A stretch of 64,000 bases of DNA from Clostridia bacterium (GCA_017469445.1 JAFUGK010000002.1:124001-188000); one strand, 5' to 3'; counted from the stretch's first letter, positions 50,837 through 59,388 are shown. Program-made: numbers and translations. Notes: a model not told the origin generated them from the sequence alone.

Positions 50837-52663
50837 TTAAGGCTCTTTTTCTTCTTCTACATCTGCTTTTTGTTTTGATAATTCAGCTATCATTGAGTTT
50901 AACTGATTTGCTTTTGCAATATCATGTGCTCTAATGGCTTGAACTTTTTCGGCTTGTAAATTTAAAATTTGTTGATCTATGTCATTACTATTTTGCCCTG
51001 GTTTTCCTAATCCTTTTGCTACTAAAGATAGTTTATCAGAGCTATCTTTAGTAACTTTCACATCATTATTAACTTTTAAACTATTATTAAATGCTTGTTT
51101 TTGGTCTAATATATCGTTAATATCGTCTTCTTCTAAAACTCCCATTTGACCAAAACTTACATCATTAAGTTTTGATTCATCTATAGTTCCTGGTTTCTTT
51201 TTTTGAGTTACAACTTTTTCTTCATCATCTAAAGTCTCCATTGTACCCATTTGACCAGCACTTACATCTGCAAGTTTAGATTCGTCAACTTTAAATTCAG
51301 TATTTGATTTTTTTGCATCAAAATCATCTAACATTTTACTTAAATCAGATTCTGTAAGATGTAAATTTGATTTAGATACATTTGAAGTTGGTTTTTTCTC
51401 AGAAATATCAATATTTTCTGTTTTAATATCTTGAGATGAAACATCGCTTGATTTAACTGTAGAAGTATTATCAAGTATTGAACCTATAGTTCCCATTTTG
51501 TTGATTTCTTCCCAACTATATATTCGCTTATCATCAGATCTTTCTTTCTTTTTATATGTGCGATATTCAGTAGTTTTTGCCTTTTTTGCGTTTCCCATTT
51601 TAGAGTCTTTTTCGTTTTCTATAATAATACTTTTGGCATTAGTTAAATCTTGAGGTTTTTCATCATTAGCTACTGTTATTGTATTATCTGTTTCTACTTT
51701 GTCCTCAATATCATCTATTTTTACTGCATTATCTTGTTTAACTTCTTTAGGAGCTTGTTCTCTTAATTTATCTAAAGGAGATTTATAATCTGCAGGATCT
51801 CCTAAGTGTAATCTTGCTAATGTAAGTTCTTGTCTACGTCCTTCTAATTTAATTCTGTGTGCTTCTAGTGAATTTGCAAGTGAATTATTTCCAGCAATTT
51901 TTTGTGCAGATATTTCAGTTTTTAAATGTACAAGAACCTCTGATAGTTTTTCTTCTTCAGAACGTGGGACATTGTTTATATGATCAAACTCATAAATATG
52001 CATTAAATGATTAACCATAGCATCAGCTTCTTGAGTTGAAGCTATATTGTTTTCTGATTTTTCAACTTCAATAGTGTTTTGCTTTTCTACAGTAATATCT
52101 TTAGTACTATCTGTAGGTTTTTCTGTAATTATTTCTTCTTTATCTTTTTCAACTGGTGTAACAACAATGTCGTTGTTGTTTTCTGATTTGTTTTCAATTT
52201 TTTCATTTTTATTTTGTGGATTATTCAATATTTGTGAAACTTTTTCTACTTGTTTAACTGCATCTGCAGATTTATCAAAAATGTTTCCTCTTCCATTTAT
52301 TATATCTTGAACATCTTGTATAGTTCTATTTGCTGCATTTACAGTATCTTTTGTTTTGTTTATTACAGCTACTGGATTATTTTTATCCATGCTAAGATCT
52401 ACAATGGTACCATCTGGCATTACTTTAGTAGCAGTTTGTGTATTTACAGGTGATGCTTGAGTAACCTTAGCATTAAAATCACCACTAAGTTCTTGAAGAT
52501 TAATTTCTTTACTATTTTCTGCTGCTTCAACATTTGAACCGTTAAGAACAGCTGTTGCTACAGCAGCTGCAGCTAAAGCATTTTTTGCTTTTTTGCCAGG
52601 CACAATTTTCTTAAAAAAACTTTTTAATCTTGAAAAAAATGATTTTTTTTCTTTTTCTTCCAT
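50837..52663 (-). CDS. Large exported or anchored repeat protein of unknown function
   Basis: A 608-residue hydrophilic protein. A basic N-terminus (KKSFFSRLKSFFKKIVPGKK) precedes a hydrophobic Ala-rich stretch (NALAAAAVATAVLNGSNVEA), which looks like a long Sec signal peptide ending AEAAEN-like. The body is rich in Asn, Lys, Asp and Ser. Near the C-terminus a short motif recurs: DESKLADVSAGQMGTMETLD, then DESKLNDVSFGQMGVLEED, and an earlier EEINKMGTIGSILDNTS. A helical segment with two Lys-Glu-rich repeats (LHLGDPADYKSPLDKLREQA region) is also visible. I recognise no family. Codon use is native. The neighbouring, divergently transcribed gene is a foreign-looking exported protein. Confidence 0.65.
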   Translation of the reverse strand: MEEKEKKSFFSRLKSFFKKIVPGKKAKNALAAAAVATAVLNGSNVEAAENSKEINLQELSGDFNAKVTQASPVNTQTATKVMPDGTIVDLSMDKNNPVAVINKTKDTVNAANRTIQDVQDIINGRGNIFDKSADAVKQVEKVSQILNNPQNKNEKIENKSENNNDIVVTPVEKDKEEIITEKPTDSTKDITVEKQNTIEVEKSENNIASTQEADAMVNHLMHIYEFDHINNVPRSEEEKLSEVLVHLKTEISAQKIAGNNSLANSLEAHRIKLEGRRQELTLARLHLGDPADYKSPLDKLREQAPKEVKQDNAVKIDDIEDKVETDNTITVANDEKPQDLTNAKSIIIENEKDSKMGNAKKAKTTEYRTYKKKERSDDKRIYSWEEINKMGTIGSILDNTSTVKSSDVSSQDIKTENIDISEKKPTSNVSKSNLHLTESDLSKMLDDFDAKKSNTEFKVDESKLADVSAGQMGTMETLDDEEKVVTQKKKPGTIDESKLNDVSFGQMGVLEEDDINDILDQKQAFNNSLKVNNDVKVTKDSSDKLSLVAKGLGKPGQNSNDIDQQILNLQAEKVQAIRAHDIAKANQLNSMIAELSKQKADVEEEKEP

Positions 52664-52778
52664 AATATAAATACCTCCAATATATTTAAACTTTTGTAAT
52701 TTTTCGATAAATACTCATAAAATAATTATACCATTTTTAAAAAGATAAGTCAATTTTTATATGAAATTTGGGGAAAAT

Positions 52779-52807
52779 TTGCAAAAAACATTATTTGGTG
52801 CTATAAT
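52779..52807 (+). promoter_or_regulatory. Predicted promoter of the 52.9-kb exported-protein gene
   Basis: TTGCAA, 17-nt spacer, perfect TATAAT. It gives a leader of about 110 nt ending in AAAAAAAGGAGAG. The promoter and leader are AT-rich like the host even though the gene is not. Confidence 0.7.
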
Positions 52808-52923
52808 ATAAGTATAATCGTAAGATTAAATCTTTAGAAAGGGTAATAGTGTTGTTTGTTGTTCCATAACGTCGATAGTATTAATGTAATTATAAATTTA
52901 AGACAAAAAAAGGAGAGATTATC

Positions 52924-53634
52924 ATGATGAAAATGAAAAATTTAGCAATTACTGTAGCAGCAATGGGAACCGTATTGGCAGCAGCTAATGTTGCTAGTGC
53001 AAACGAAATCAGCACGCTGGATCAGATGTTCAAGGCCAGCAAGGTCCCTGTAATTGTAAGGTCCTTTGACCTGAAAGCAGGCCATGAGAACGAAGGCGGC
53101 CAGATGGTTGCTAACGAAATCATGGAAGTGGACTCTGTGATGGGAACCCAGCAGCTTGTTGCTGGAAAAACTAAAGCAGGTTTCACCTGTGCGAGTCCCT
53201 TAAGTGGGAAAACCCGCATTACCTTTTTGGTTGTTAACCCTGACACGGCACAGAAGCTGCACAACAACTTCTTGGCAATGAATGCCAACACTCAGGCTCG
53301 CCAAGTAGGCCCCACCTATCGGTGGACTACCGAAAAGATTGAGATGAGTGCTGAGCTGGCCAACAGGTTAGCAGCAAAAGGTCTGTATGATCCTGTTCGG
53401 ATGACCGTAATCTCCGGCAAGATTAAAGACCGTGAGCCGGTTTGGATTAAGTACGTGAAAGGCGCGGCTGGCTTATTCAGCATCGGCAAAGGGTTGTCTG
53501 ATTTGGGCAAGCCGTATAACAATGGTGTGGAAAACGTTCTGAATGGGGCGTTGACTTTGGGTACTCTGTACACAAAGACCACTGCGATGTTTGGCAATGC
53601 TTCAACTGTAGGCAACCTGAGTGGCGGATTCTGA
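52924..53634 (+). CDS. Exported protein of unknown function with foreign base composition
   Basis: A 236-residue protein with a cleavable-looking signal peptide (MKNLAITVAAMGTVLAAANV then ASAN). The mature part begins EISTLDQMFKASKVPVIVRS and has no motif I recognise. The C-terminal third contains a hydrophobic, Gly-rich segment (KGAAGLFSIGKGLSDLGKPY and NGALTLGTLYTKTTAMFGNA) that may be membrane-associating. Codon use changes abruptly after the signal peptide: CGC, CGG and CGT for Arg and CTG for Leu, against AGA and TTA in neighbours. A textbook terminator follows. Recent horizontal acquisition is likely. Its role is unknown. Confidence 0.7.
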   Translation: MMKMKNLAITVAAMGTVLAAANVASANEISTLDQMFKASKVPVIVRSFDLKAGHENEGGQMVANEIMEVDSVMGTQQLVAGKTKAGFTCASPLSGKTRITFLVVNPDTAQKLHNNFLAMNANTQARQVGPTYRWTTEKIEMSAELANRLAAKGLYDPVRMTVISGKIKDREPVWIKYVKGAAGLFSIGKGLSDLGKPYNNGVENVLNGALTLGTLYTKTTAMFGNASTVGNLSGGF

Positions 53635-53654
53635 TTCGCTGTCTCAACTCTTCC

Positions 53655-53690
53655 CCCAGGTCGTTAATTCGACCTGGGTTTTTCTTTTTT
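53655..53690 (+). terminator. Terminator after the foreign exported-protein gene
   Basis: CCCAGGTCG / CGACCTGGG perfect stem with TTAATT loop followed by TTTTTCTTTTTT. GC-rich stem, consistent with the foreign composition of the gene. Confidence 0.9.
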
Positions 53691-53762
53691 ATACCTTTTC
53701 CTTTACAAATTGCCCATTTTATTATATAATAAAATGCATAAAAAAGGAGAAATGCTTAAAAT

Positions 53763-53842
53763 ATGACATTACTAATTCATAAGAATGGGGATGTATCTTA
53801 GCCCTAATGCTATTGACCATATTTTAAGATGCGTCCCCTTAC
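53763..53842 (+). promoter_or_regulatory. Structured 5' element (GGGGAY stem family) upstream of lysS
   Basis: TGACATTACTAATTCATA, GGGGATGTATCTTA, loop with ATTGACCATA, TAAGATGCGTCCCC, TTACA. The stem pairs over 14 positions with two U.G wobbles in the sense RNA. It ends 22 nt before the lysS start codon. It is not a T-box: no AGGGTGGNACCGCG motif is present. Confidence 0.7.
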
Positions 53843-53864
53843 ATTAATACAAGGAGAGGTTAAA

Positions 53865-55349
53865 ATGGAAAATAATGAAGAACAAGAGTTAGACATGAAC
53901 AAGCTTATGAAGGTTAGAAAAGAAAAATTAGAAGAGTTACAAGCAAATGGCAAAGATCCATTTGAAATAACTAAATATAATAGAACACATAATAGTAAGC
54001 AAATAAAAGATAATTTTGAAGAATTAAATGAACAATATGTTAGCATAGCTGGTAGAATGGTTGGAAAAAGAGTTATGGGTAAAGCATCTTTTTGCCATAT
54101 CCAAGATATGCAAGGAAAAATTCAATGTTATGTAAGTTTAAATGATTTAGGAGAAGAAGATTACAAAGCATTTAAAACATATGATATTGGAGATATAATT
54201 GGAATAACAGGTTTTGTATTTAAAACAAGAACAGAAGAAATTTCTGTACACGCAAAAAATGTTGTTCTACTTTGCAAAGCTTTAAGACCATTACCAGAAA
54301 AATTCCATGGTTTAAAAGATACAGATTTAAGATATAGACAAAGATATGTAGACTTAATTGTTAATCCAGAAGTTAAAGAAACATTCTTAAAAAGAACTAA
54401 AATTATAAAAGAAATAAGAAATGTGTTAGATTCAAAAGGATATCTTGAAGTAGACACACCTATACTTAACACTATAGCAGGTGGGGCTGCTGCAAGACCA
54501 TTTATAACACATCACAATACATTAGATATGGATATGTATTTAAGAATAGCAAATGAGTTATACTTAAAAAGATTAATAGTTGGTGGATTTGACAAAGTTT
54601 ATGAAATGGGAAGAATGTTTAGAAATGAAGGAATATCTATAAAGCATAATCCTGAATTTACAAACATAGAACTATATTCAGCATATGAAGATTATAATGA
54701 TATGATGGATGTAGCAGAAGATATTATTTCTACTGTTGCACAAAGAGTTTTAGGAACAACAAAAATTACATATCAAGGAACAGAAATAGATTTAACACCA
54801 AAGTGGAAAAGAATTACTATGATAGATAGTATAAAAGAAGTAACAGGAATTGACTTTAACAATATTCAAACAGATGAAGAAGCAAAAAATATTGCAAAAG
54901 AATTAAAATTAGAATATGAAGAAACAATGACAAGAGGACATATTATAAATTTAGTATTTGAAGAAAAAGTTGAAGAAACATTAATTCAACCAACATTTAT
55001 ATGTGATTACCCAGTAGAAGTATCTCCACTTACAAAAAGAAAAGTTGAAGACAAGAGATTAACAGAAAGATTCGAATTATTTATTGGTGGAAGAGAATAC
55101 GGAAATGCATATTCAGAATTAAACGATCCAATTGACCAATATGAAAGATTTTTAAAACAAGTTGAAGCAAGAGAAGCTGGCGATGAAGAAGCAAATATGA
55201 TGGATGAAGACTTTGTAAATGCTTTAGAGTATGGTATGCCACCAACAGGAGGATTAGGACTTGGAATAGATAGATTAATTATGCTTTTAACAGATTCAGC
55301 TTCTATTAGGGATGTTCTATTGTTCCCAACTATGAAACCATTGAATTAA
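53865..55349 (+). CDS. lysS: Lysyl-tRNA synthetase, class II
   Basis: A 494-residue synthetase. The ATG at 53865 follows AAGGAGAGGT; in-frame codons upstream lie inside the structured leader. An N-terminal OB-fold anticodon domain (about 55-170, [20 protein letters not shown]) leads to the class II core. Motif 2 is [20 protein letters not shown] and motif 3 is [14 protein letters not shown] (about residues 467-480). It charges tRNA-Lys. The leader element suggests possible post-transcriptional control shared with porA, porD and the trmH-like gene. Confidence 0.96.
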   Translation: MENNEEQELDMNKLMKVRKEKLEELQANGKDPFEITKYNRTHNSKQIKDNFEELNEQYVSIAGRMVGKRVMGKASFCHIQDMQGKIQCYVSLNDLGEEDYKAFKTYDIGDIIGITGFVFKTRTEEISVHAKNVVLLCKALRPLPEKFHGLKDTDLRYRQRYVDLIVNPEVKETFLKRTKIIKEIRNVLDSKGYLEVDTPILNTIAGGAAARPFITHHNTLDMDMYLRIANELYLKRLIVGGFDKVYEMGRMFRNEGISIKHNPEFTNIELYSAYEDYNDMMDVAEDIISTVAQRVLGTTKITYQGTEIDLTPKWKRITMIDSIKEVTGIDFNNIQTDEEAKNIAKELKLEYEETMTRGHIINLVFEEKVEETLIQPTFICDYPVEVSPLTKRKVEDKRLTERFELFIGGREYGNAYSELNDPIDQYERFLKQVEAREAGDEEANMMDEDFVNALEYGMPPTGGLGLGIDRLIMLLTDSASIRDVLLFPTMKPLN

Positions 55350-55384
55350 CACATTTAAAATGGAAAGGATATTAAAAATTAGGA

Positions 55385-55900
55385 ATGCTAAAATTTGTAG
55401 AGAATCCATATTTTAGGGGATGCAAAGATGTTATTTTAAAGAAAGACAATAAAGAATTAAATATATTTTATGGAGGAAATTTAGATATATATTTTGAAAT
55501 GACTGATACGGAAAATTTTGAAAGTGAAACCATAGAATATATAGTAAAGAATGAAGAAAAAACGTGGATATATTTCAATAGATTAATTAGTGAAATTATT
55601 AATAGTAATGATATTGATTCAAAGAATGAACTAGTTAAAAATAATACTATTAATTGGTATAGTGATGAAACATACAAAGAAGCGGCAAATATATTATCAA
55701 TAAAAAAAGAAAAAGAAGGAATAAGGCTTGTTTTTCATAAAAATTCTGATTATGAATCTTACTCATTAGGAATACCTATAAGAATAAGAAATGTAGGCTC
55801 AAGATATAAACCATTTAATATGAGTTTTATGAAACTATATAATGAATTCCAAGAATTAGCAAAAAAGGAAGAAGAAAAAATAATGGAAGAAGAAAGATAA
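55385..55900 (+). CDS. Conserved-looking protein of unknown function upstream of fic
   Basis: A 171-residue soluble protein, MLKFVENPYFRGCKDVILKK onward, with no signal peptide. Residues 15-75 are mainly beta and charged, and the end is a lysine/glutamate-rich helix (LAKKEEEKIMEEER). I do not recognise the family. The +1 frame stays open for about 20 codons beyond the stop (KDKIDEYKKSFYESMKDN), so a frameshift near the A-rich end cannot be excluded. It precedes fic by 72 nt and could be its partner, but it lacks the Fic-inhibitory [ST]xxxE[GN] motif. Confidence 0.5.
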   Translation: MLKFVENPYFRGCKDVILKKDNKELNIFYGGNLDIYFEMTDTENFESETIEYIVKNEEKTWIYFNRLISEIINSNDIDSKNELVKNNTINWYSDETYKEAANILSIKKEKEGIRLVFHKNSDYESYSLGIPIRIRNVGSRYKPFNMSFMKLYNEFQELAKKEEEKIMEEER

Positions 55901-55972
55901 AATAGATGAATATAAGAAAAGTTTTTATGAATCAATGAAAGACAATTAAATAAAAAATTATGGAGGAAAAGA

Positions 55973-56578
55973 ATGATTTTAGAAAACAAATTAAATATTA
56001 CTGATCCAGCAGAACTTGCAAGAGAAGAAGAGAGAATAAGTAAAAGAAAAGCAAAAGAATTATTCGAAACAGGCTATTTAAATACGTTAAAACCTGGCAC
56101 TTTTGCTTCTTTACAAGCAATTCATAAATACTTATTTGAAGATGTATATTATTTTGCTGGAGAAGTAAGAAATGTAGATATGGCAAAAGGTAATTTTAGA
56201 TTTATACCAATTGCATATATTAATGAGGCAATAGCAAATATTGAAAAAATGCCACAATCAAATTTTGAAGAAATAATAAAAAAATATGTTGAAATGAATA
56301 TTGCACATCCTTTTAGAGAAGGAAATGGCAGAAGTACAAGAATTTGGCTAGATTTAATATTAAAAAAAGAATTAAATAAAGTAGTTGATTGGAGCAAGAT
56401 TGATAGAGCAGATTACTTATTTGCAATGGAACGTAGCCCAATAAAGGATACAGAAATTAAAGAATTGATTAGGCAAAGCTTGACTGACGAGGTAGAAAAT
56501 CGAGAAGTATATATGAAAGGAATTGAAAGCAGTTATTTATATGAAGGTTATTGGACATTTAGAATAGAAGATTTATAA
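55973..56578 (+). CDS. fic: Fic-family adenylyltransferase, class III self-inhibited type
   Basis: A 201-residue protein. The Fic core motif HPFREGNGRSTR (about residues 105-116) is complete, with the catalytic histidine and the phosphate-binding loop. The C-terminal sequence SYLYEGYWTF contains S187-x-x-x-E191-G192, the [ST]xxxE[GN] inhibitory motif positioned as in class III Fic proteins (for example the ~190-residue Neisseria Fic). Such enzymes AMPylate target proteins, in known cases gyrase or topoisomerase, when inhibition is relieved. The helix before it (LIRQSLTDEVENREVYMKGI) is also typical. GGAGG precedes the ATG. A strong terminator follows. Confidence 0.92.
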   Translation: MILENKLNITDPAELAREEERISKRKAKELFETGYLNTLKPGTFASLQAIHKYLFEDVYYFAGEVRNVDMAKGNFRFIPIAYINEAIANIEKMPQSNFEEIIKKYVEMNIAHPFREGNGRSTRIWLDLILKKELNKVVDWSKIDRADYLFAMERSPIKDTEIKELIRQSLTDEVENREVYMKGIESSYLYEGYWTFRIEDL

Positions 56579-56598
56579 AAGTATTTAGGGTTAATTAT

Positions 56599-56636
56599 AA
56601 AAGTATGCATTTCATCTTTTGAAATGCATACTTTTT
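56599..56636 (+). terminator. Terminator after fic
   Basis: AAAGTATGCATTTCA / TGAAATGCATACTTT perfect 15-bp stem with TCTTT loop and TTGC tail. Confidence 0.85.
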
Positions 56637-56700
56637 GCTATTTTATAAGGATATATTAAAGAAAAAAGAGCCAATAAGTATACATAATATTAGGAGAATG

Positions 56701-56729
56701 TTTACAATTCTTGAAAATAGTGGTATAAT
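56701..56729 (+). promoter_or_regulatory. Predicted promoter of the trimeric autotransporter gene
   Basis: TTTACA, 17-nt spacer, perfect TATAAT. The leader is about 135 nt and contains a second strong ribosome-binding-site-like GAAAGGAGGAT at 56778-56788 that is not followed by a usable start codon. Confidence 0.65.
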
Positions 56730-56870
56730 ATAAAAAGATATTGTAACAACAATATTTATTTGAAGTACAGGATATTACGAAAGGAGGATAGTATTTAAAT
56801 CAAGCAAGATTGTAAGTAAGTTAGTTTTAGCATTAAAAAATTTAATTAAGTGAAAAGGAGAAAAAACAAC

Positions 56871-59261
56871 ATGGCAAAATTAAAAATGCAGAAATTAACG
56901 AAAGTAGTATTGGCGGCTGTTATGGCAATGAGCATTTGCGGAACTGCGCTTGCAGCACAGCATCCGGATAATACCCGGGGCCGTGTAGTACATGTTGAAT
57001 ACCAGAACACCACAGATAGTGACGGGTTGAATGATCCTAATATCAATCATCCTGCTCTTAATCATGATTCGGATTGTGGAGAATATCTCCATGATACTGA
57101 CCTTACTGTTGGTGACCTGAACAAGGTAACGGATGCTTTGGTTGCCAATGAACAGATGCTTAATAGTCAGCTTAAAGATGAAGCTGCAAAGCGTGCTGCG
57201 GCTGATGTTGTATCCGGAAGTGTTGTAAACACAGACATTGTTTTGAAAAAAGGTGATAACTCCACAGTAGTAATTGATGCTTCTAGCTTGATAGGCGCGT
57301 CATCTGATACTTATGTAGCAGCTGGAAGCTATGATGGAGATTCGCAAACTATCACCCTTGAAAGGAACAATGGTAAAGAAAATATTGACATTAAATTGGA
57401 CAATGTTGCCAAAGCAAGTGATGTGAATAATCTGGAAGAGCGGGTTTCTACAAATGAGACCAATATCCAGAATCTGGACAATCGTGTTACGAATAATACG
57501 ACGAACATTACCAATTTGCAAGGTGATGTAAACAATCTGGAAGAACGGGTTTCTACAAATGAGACCAACATCCAGAATCTGGACAATCGTGTTACGAATA
57601 ATACGACGAACATTACCAATTTGCAAGGCGATGTAAACAATCTGGAACAGAGGGTTTCGACAAATGAGACCAACATCCAGAATCTGCAGGGCGATACCAT
57701 TAAAGATGGTAATTTTGCGGACAACACTATTACCTTAAACCGTAATAGTGGCGAGAATGCCATTACAATGAGTGGAATCGCAAGTACCACAGATGTTCAG
57801 AATGAAGCTGCAAAACGTGCGGCAGATGACATTGTTTCCGGTAGCTTGGTGGATACCAATATTGTTCTGACCAAGGGCAGTGGTGATGAAATTAAGATTG
57901 ATGCATCCAGCTTGGTAGGTTCAGTTACCGACACGTATGTGACGGAAGGTAGCTATGCAAGTGATTCTCAGACCATTACCCTTAAAAGGAATAATGGAAA
58001 AGAGGATATCAACATTAAGCTGGACGATGTTGCTAAAGCGGGTGATGTGACCAATCTGGAACAGAGGGTTTCGACCAATGAGACCAATATCCAGAACATT
58101 GATGGTCGTGTGACCAACAATGAAACGAACATCAAAAACCTGCAAGGCGATGTCATTAACGGTGGTACATTTGCTGATAACACGATTACTCTTACTAGAG
58201 TTAGTGGGGAAAATCCTGTAGTTATTGGCGACATTGCAAGTGCACAAGATTTGCAGTCCGAGGTAACTCGTAGCACCGGCAAAGATGATGAACATGATGC
58301 TGGGATTGCGGCCAACAAGAAAGCAATCGAAGACGAGGTAACTCGTAGCACTGGCAAAGATGACGAGCATGATGCTGGGATTGCGGCCAACAAGAAAGCA
58401 ATCGAAGACGAGGTAACTCGTAGCACTGGCAAAGATGACGAACATGATGCTGGGATTGCGGCCAACAAGAAAGCAATTGAAGATGAGGTAACTCGTAGCA
58501 CCGGCAAAGATGACGAACATGATGCTGGGATTGCGGCCAACAAGAAAGCAATCGAAGACGAGGTAACTCGTAGCACTGGCAAAGATGACGAACATGATGC
58601 TGAGATTGCGGCCAACAAGAAAGCAATCGAAGATGAGGTAACTCGTAGCACCGGCAAAGATGACGAGCATGATGCTGGGATTGCTGCTAACAAAGCTGCA
58701 ATTGAAAACGAAGCAAAAGTTCGTGAAAACGCCGATAACGTTTTGACCGGCGAGGACATTGCAAGTGGTCACATGGATGGCAATACTCTTGTTTTAAATA
58801 AAAATAACAAGAAAACTGTAGAAGTTGATGGTATTGCTACTACTGCTGATCTTGACAATCTGCAAGGCCAGGTCTCTAATAATAAAACAGAAATCCAAAA
58901 TAATAAAGAACGGATTGAAAAAGAGACCAAAGAACGCCAGGCCGAGGATAAGCGCTTGGATGAAAGAATTGACGGCGTCGAACAGAATGTAGGCAATCTT
59001 GGTGGAGAAATTAGGCGGTTAGACGGCAGAATCAATAAAGGTGTTGCATTGGCAATTGCTCATGCTTCTTTAAAACCTTTGCAGTATGATCCGCATTATA
59101 AATTTAGCGGAGCATTTGGAGTAGGCAGCTTCCATGGCGAAAATGCTATTGCTGCAGGTCTGTTCTATCAGCCTAACGAAAACATCGCATTCAACCTTTC
59201 TATTTCCAATTGCGGAAGTGAAAAAGGCTTTGGCGGTGGAGTAAGTATCAGATTTAAATAA
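56871..59261 (+). CDS. Trimeric autotransporter adhesin (YadA-type) with foreign base composition
   Basis: A 796-residue protein. The signal peptide is KVVLAAVMAMSICGTALAA (residues about 10-28); no ESPR extension is present. A head-like or linker region follows, then coiled-coil stalk repeats. One 35-residue type (NNLEERVSTNETNIQNLDNR...) occurs about three times (57427-57690), and a perfect 25-residue tandem repeat (EVTRSTGKDDEHDAGIAANK plus KAIED) occurs six times (58258-58707). The C-terminal ~70 residues match the YadA anchor: an amphipathic helix (GVALAIAHASLKPL), then four beta strands (FSGAFGVGSFHGENAIAAGL, FYQPNENIAFNLSISN, GFGGGVSIRFK). This anchor inserts as a trimer in an outer membrane through the BAM machinery. 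Arg is CGT/CGG and GC is much higher than in neighbours, pointing to transfer from a diderm such as a member of the Negativicutes. Confidence 0.9.
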   Translation: MAKLKMQKLTKVVLAAVMAMSICGTALAAQHPDNTRGRVVHVEYQNTTDSDGLNDPNINHPALNHDSDCGEYLHDTDLTVGDLNKVTDALVANEQMLNSQLKDEAAKRAAADVVSGSVVNTDIVLKKGDNSTVVIDASSLIGASSDTYVAAGSYDGDSQTITLERNNGKENIDIKLDNVAKASDVNNLEERVSTNETNIQNLDNRVTNNTTNITNLQGDVNNLEERVSTNETNIQNLDNRVTNNTTNITNLQGDVNNLEQRVSTNETNIQNLQGDTIKDGNFADNTITLNRNSGENAITMSGIASTTDVQNEAAKRAADDIVSGSLVDTNIVLTKGSGDEIKIDASSLVGSVTDTYVTEGSYASDSQTITLKRNNGKEDINIKLDDVAKAGDVTNLEQRVSTNETNIQNIDGRVTNNETNIKNLQGDVINGGTFADNTITLTRVSGENPVVIGDIASAQDLQSEVTRSTGKDDEHDAGIAANKKAIEDEVTRSTGKDDEHDAGIAANKKAIEDEVTRSTGKDDEHDAGIAANKKAIEDEVTRSTGKDDEHDAGIAANKKAIEDEVTRSTGKDDEHDAEIAANKKAIEDEVTRSTGKDDEHDAGIAANKAAIENEAKVRENADNVLTGEDIASGHMDGNTLVLNKNNKKTVEVDGIATTADLDNLQGQVSNNKTEIQNNKERIEKETKERQAEDKRLDERIDGVEQNVGNLGGEIRRLDGRINKGVALAIAHASLKPLQYDPHYKFSGAFGVGSFHGENAIAAGLFYQPNENIAFNLSISNCGSEKGFGGGVSIRFK
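57427..57690 (+). repeat. 105-bp coiled-coil coding repeats in the adhesin gene
   Basis: Units start AATCTGGAAGAGCGGGTTTC-like and encode NLEERVSTNETNIQN plus LDNRVTNNTTNITNLQGDVN. Two complete, nearly identical copies and one partial copy are present, with only a few synonymous differences, which suggests recent duplication. Confidence 0.85.
58258..58707 (+). repeat. Six 75-bp tandem repeats in the adhesin stalk
   Basis: Each unit begins GAGGTAACTCGTAGCAC and encodes 25 residues (EVTRSTGKDDEHDAGIAANK KAIED). Copies differ only at a few synonymous positions (ACY, GAY, ATY) plus one Gly-to-Glu change. The frame is kept, so copy number could vary and change stalk length. Confidence 0.92.
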
Positions 59262-59277
59262 TTATTCGGTATATCCT

Positions 59278-59312
59278 AAAAAAGTGTCCCAATAATATGG
59301 GACACTTTTCTT
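59278..59312 (+). terminator. Terminator after the adhesin gene
   Basis: AAAAGTGTCCC / GGGACACTTTT with an 8-nt loop and CTTTTG tail. The word GTGTCCC again echoes the GGGGAC repeats. Confidence 0.8.
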
Positions 59313-59388
59313 TTGTTTAACAATTGAAAAATAGAGTAATATATGATATAGTATATAAAAAATTTGTTAAAGTTTGAAAGGAATTAAT

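Noticed and set aside
53763-53864. T-box riboswitch before lysS
   Set aside because: No T-box motif, specifier stem or antiterminator; the same element occurs before genes that are not tRNA-related.
56778-56852. Possible leader peptide (about 20 codons, Lys-rich and amphipathic) after a strong AAGGAGG upstream of the adhesin
   Set aside because: No ATG, GTG or TTG lies at usable spacing; it would need a non-standard start, with no other support.
58258-58707. Regular repeats that could suggest a CRISPR array
   Set aside because: The units are contiguous 75-bp tandem copies with no variable spacers and encode an in-frame protein repeat.
57921-58772. Long minus-strand open frames within the adhesin gene
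   Set aside because: They are antisense to the repeat-rich adhesin, owe their length to the repeat periodicity and higher GC, and have no ribosome-binding site or recognisable domain.
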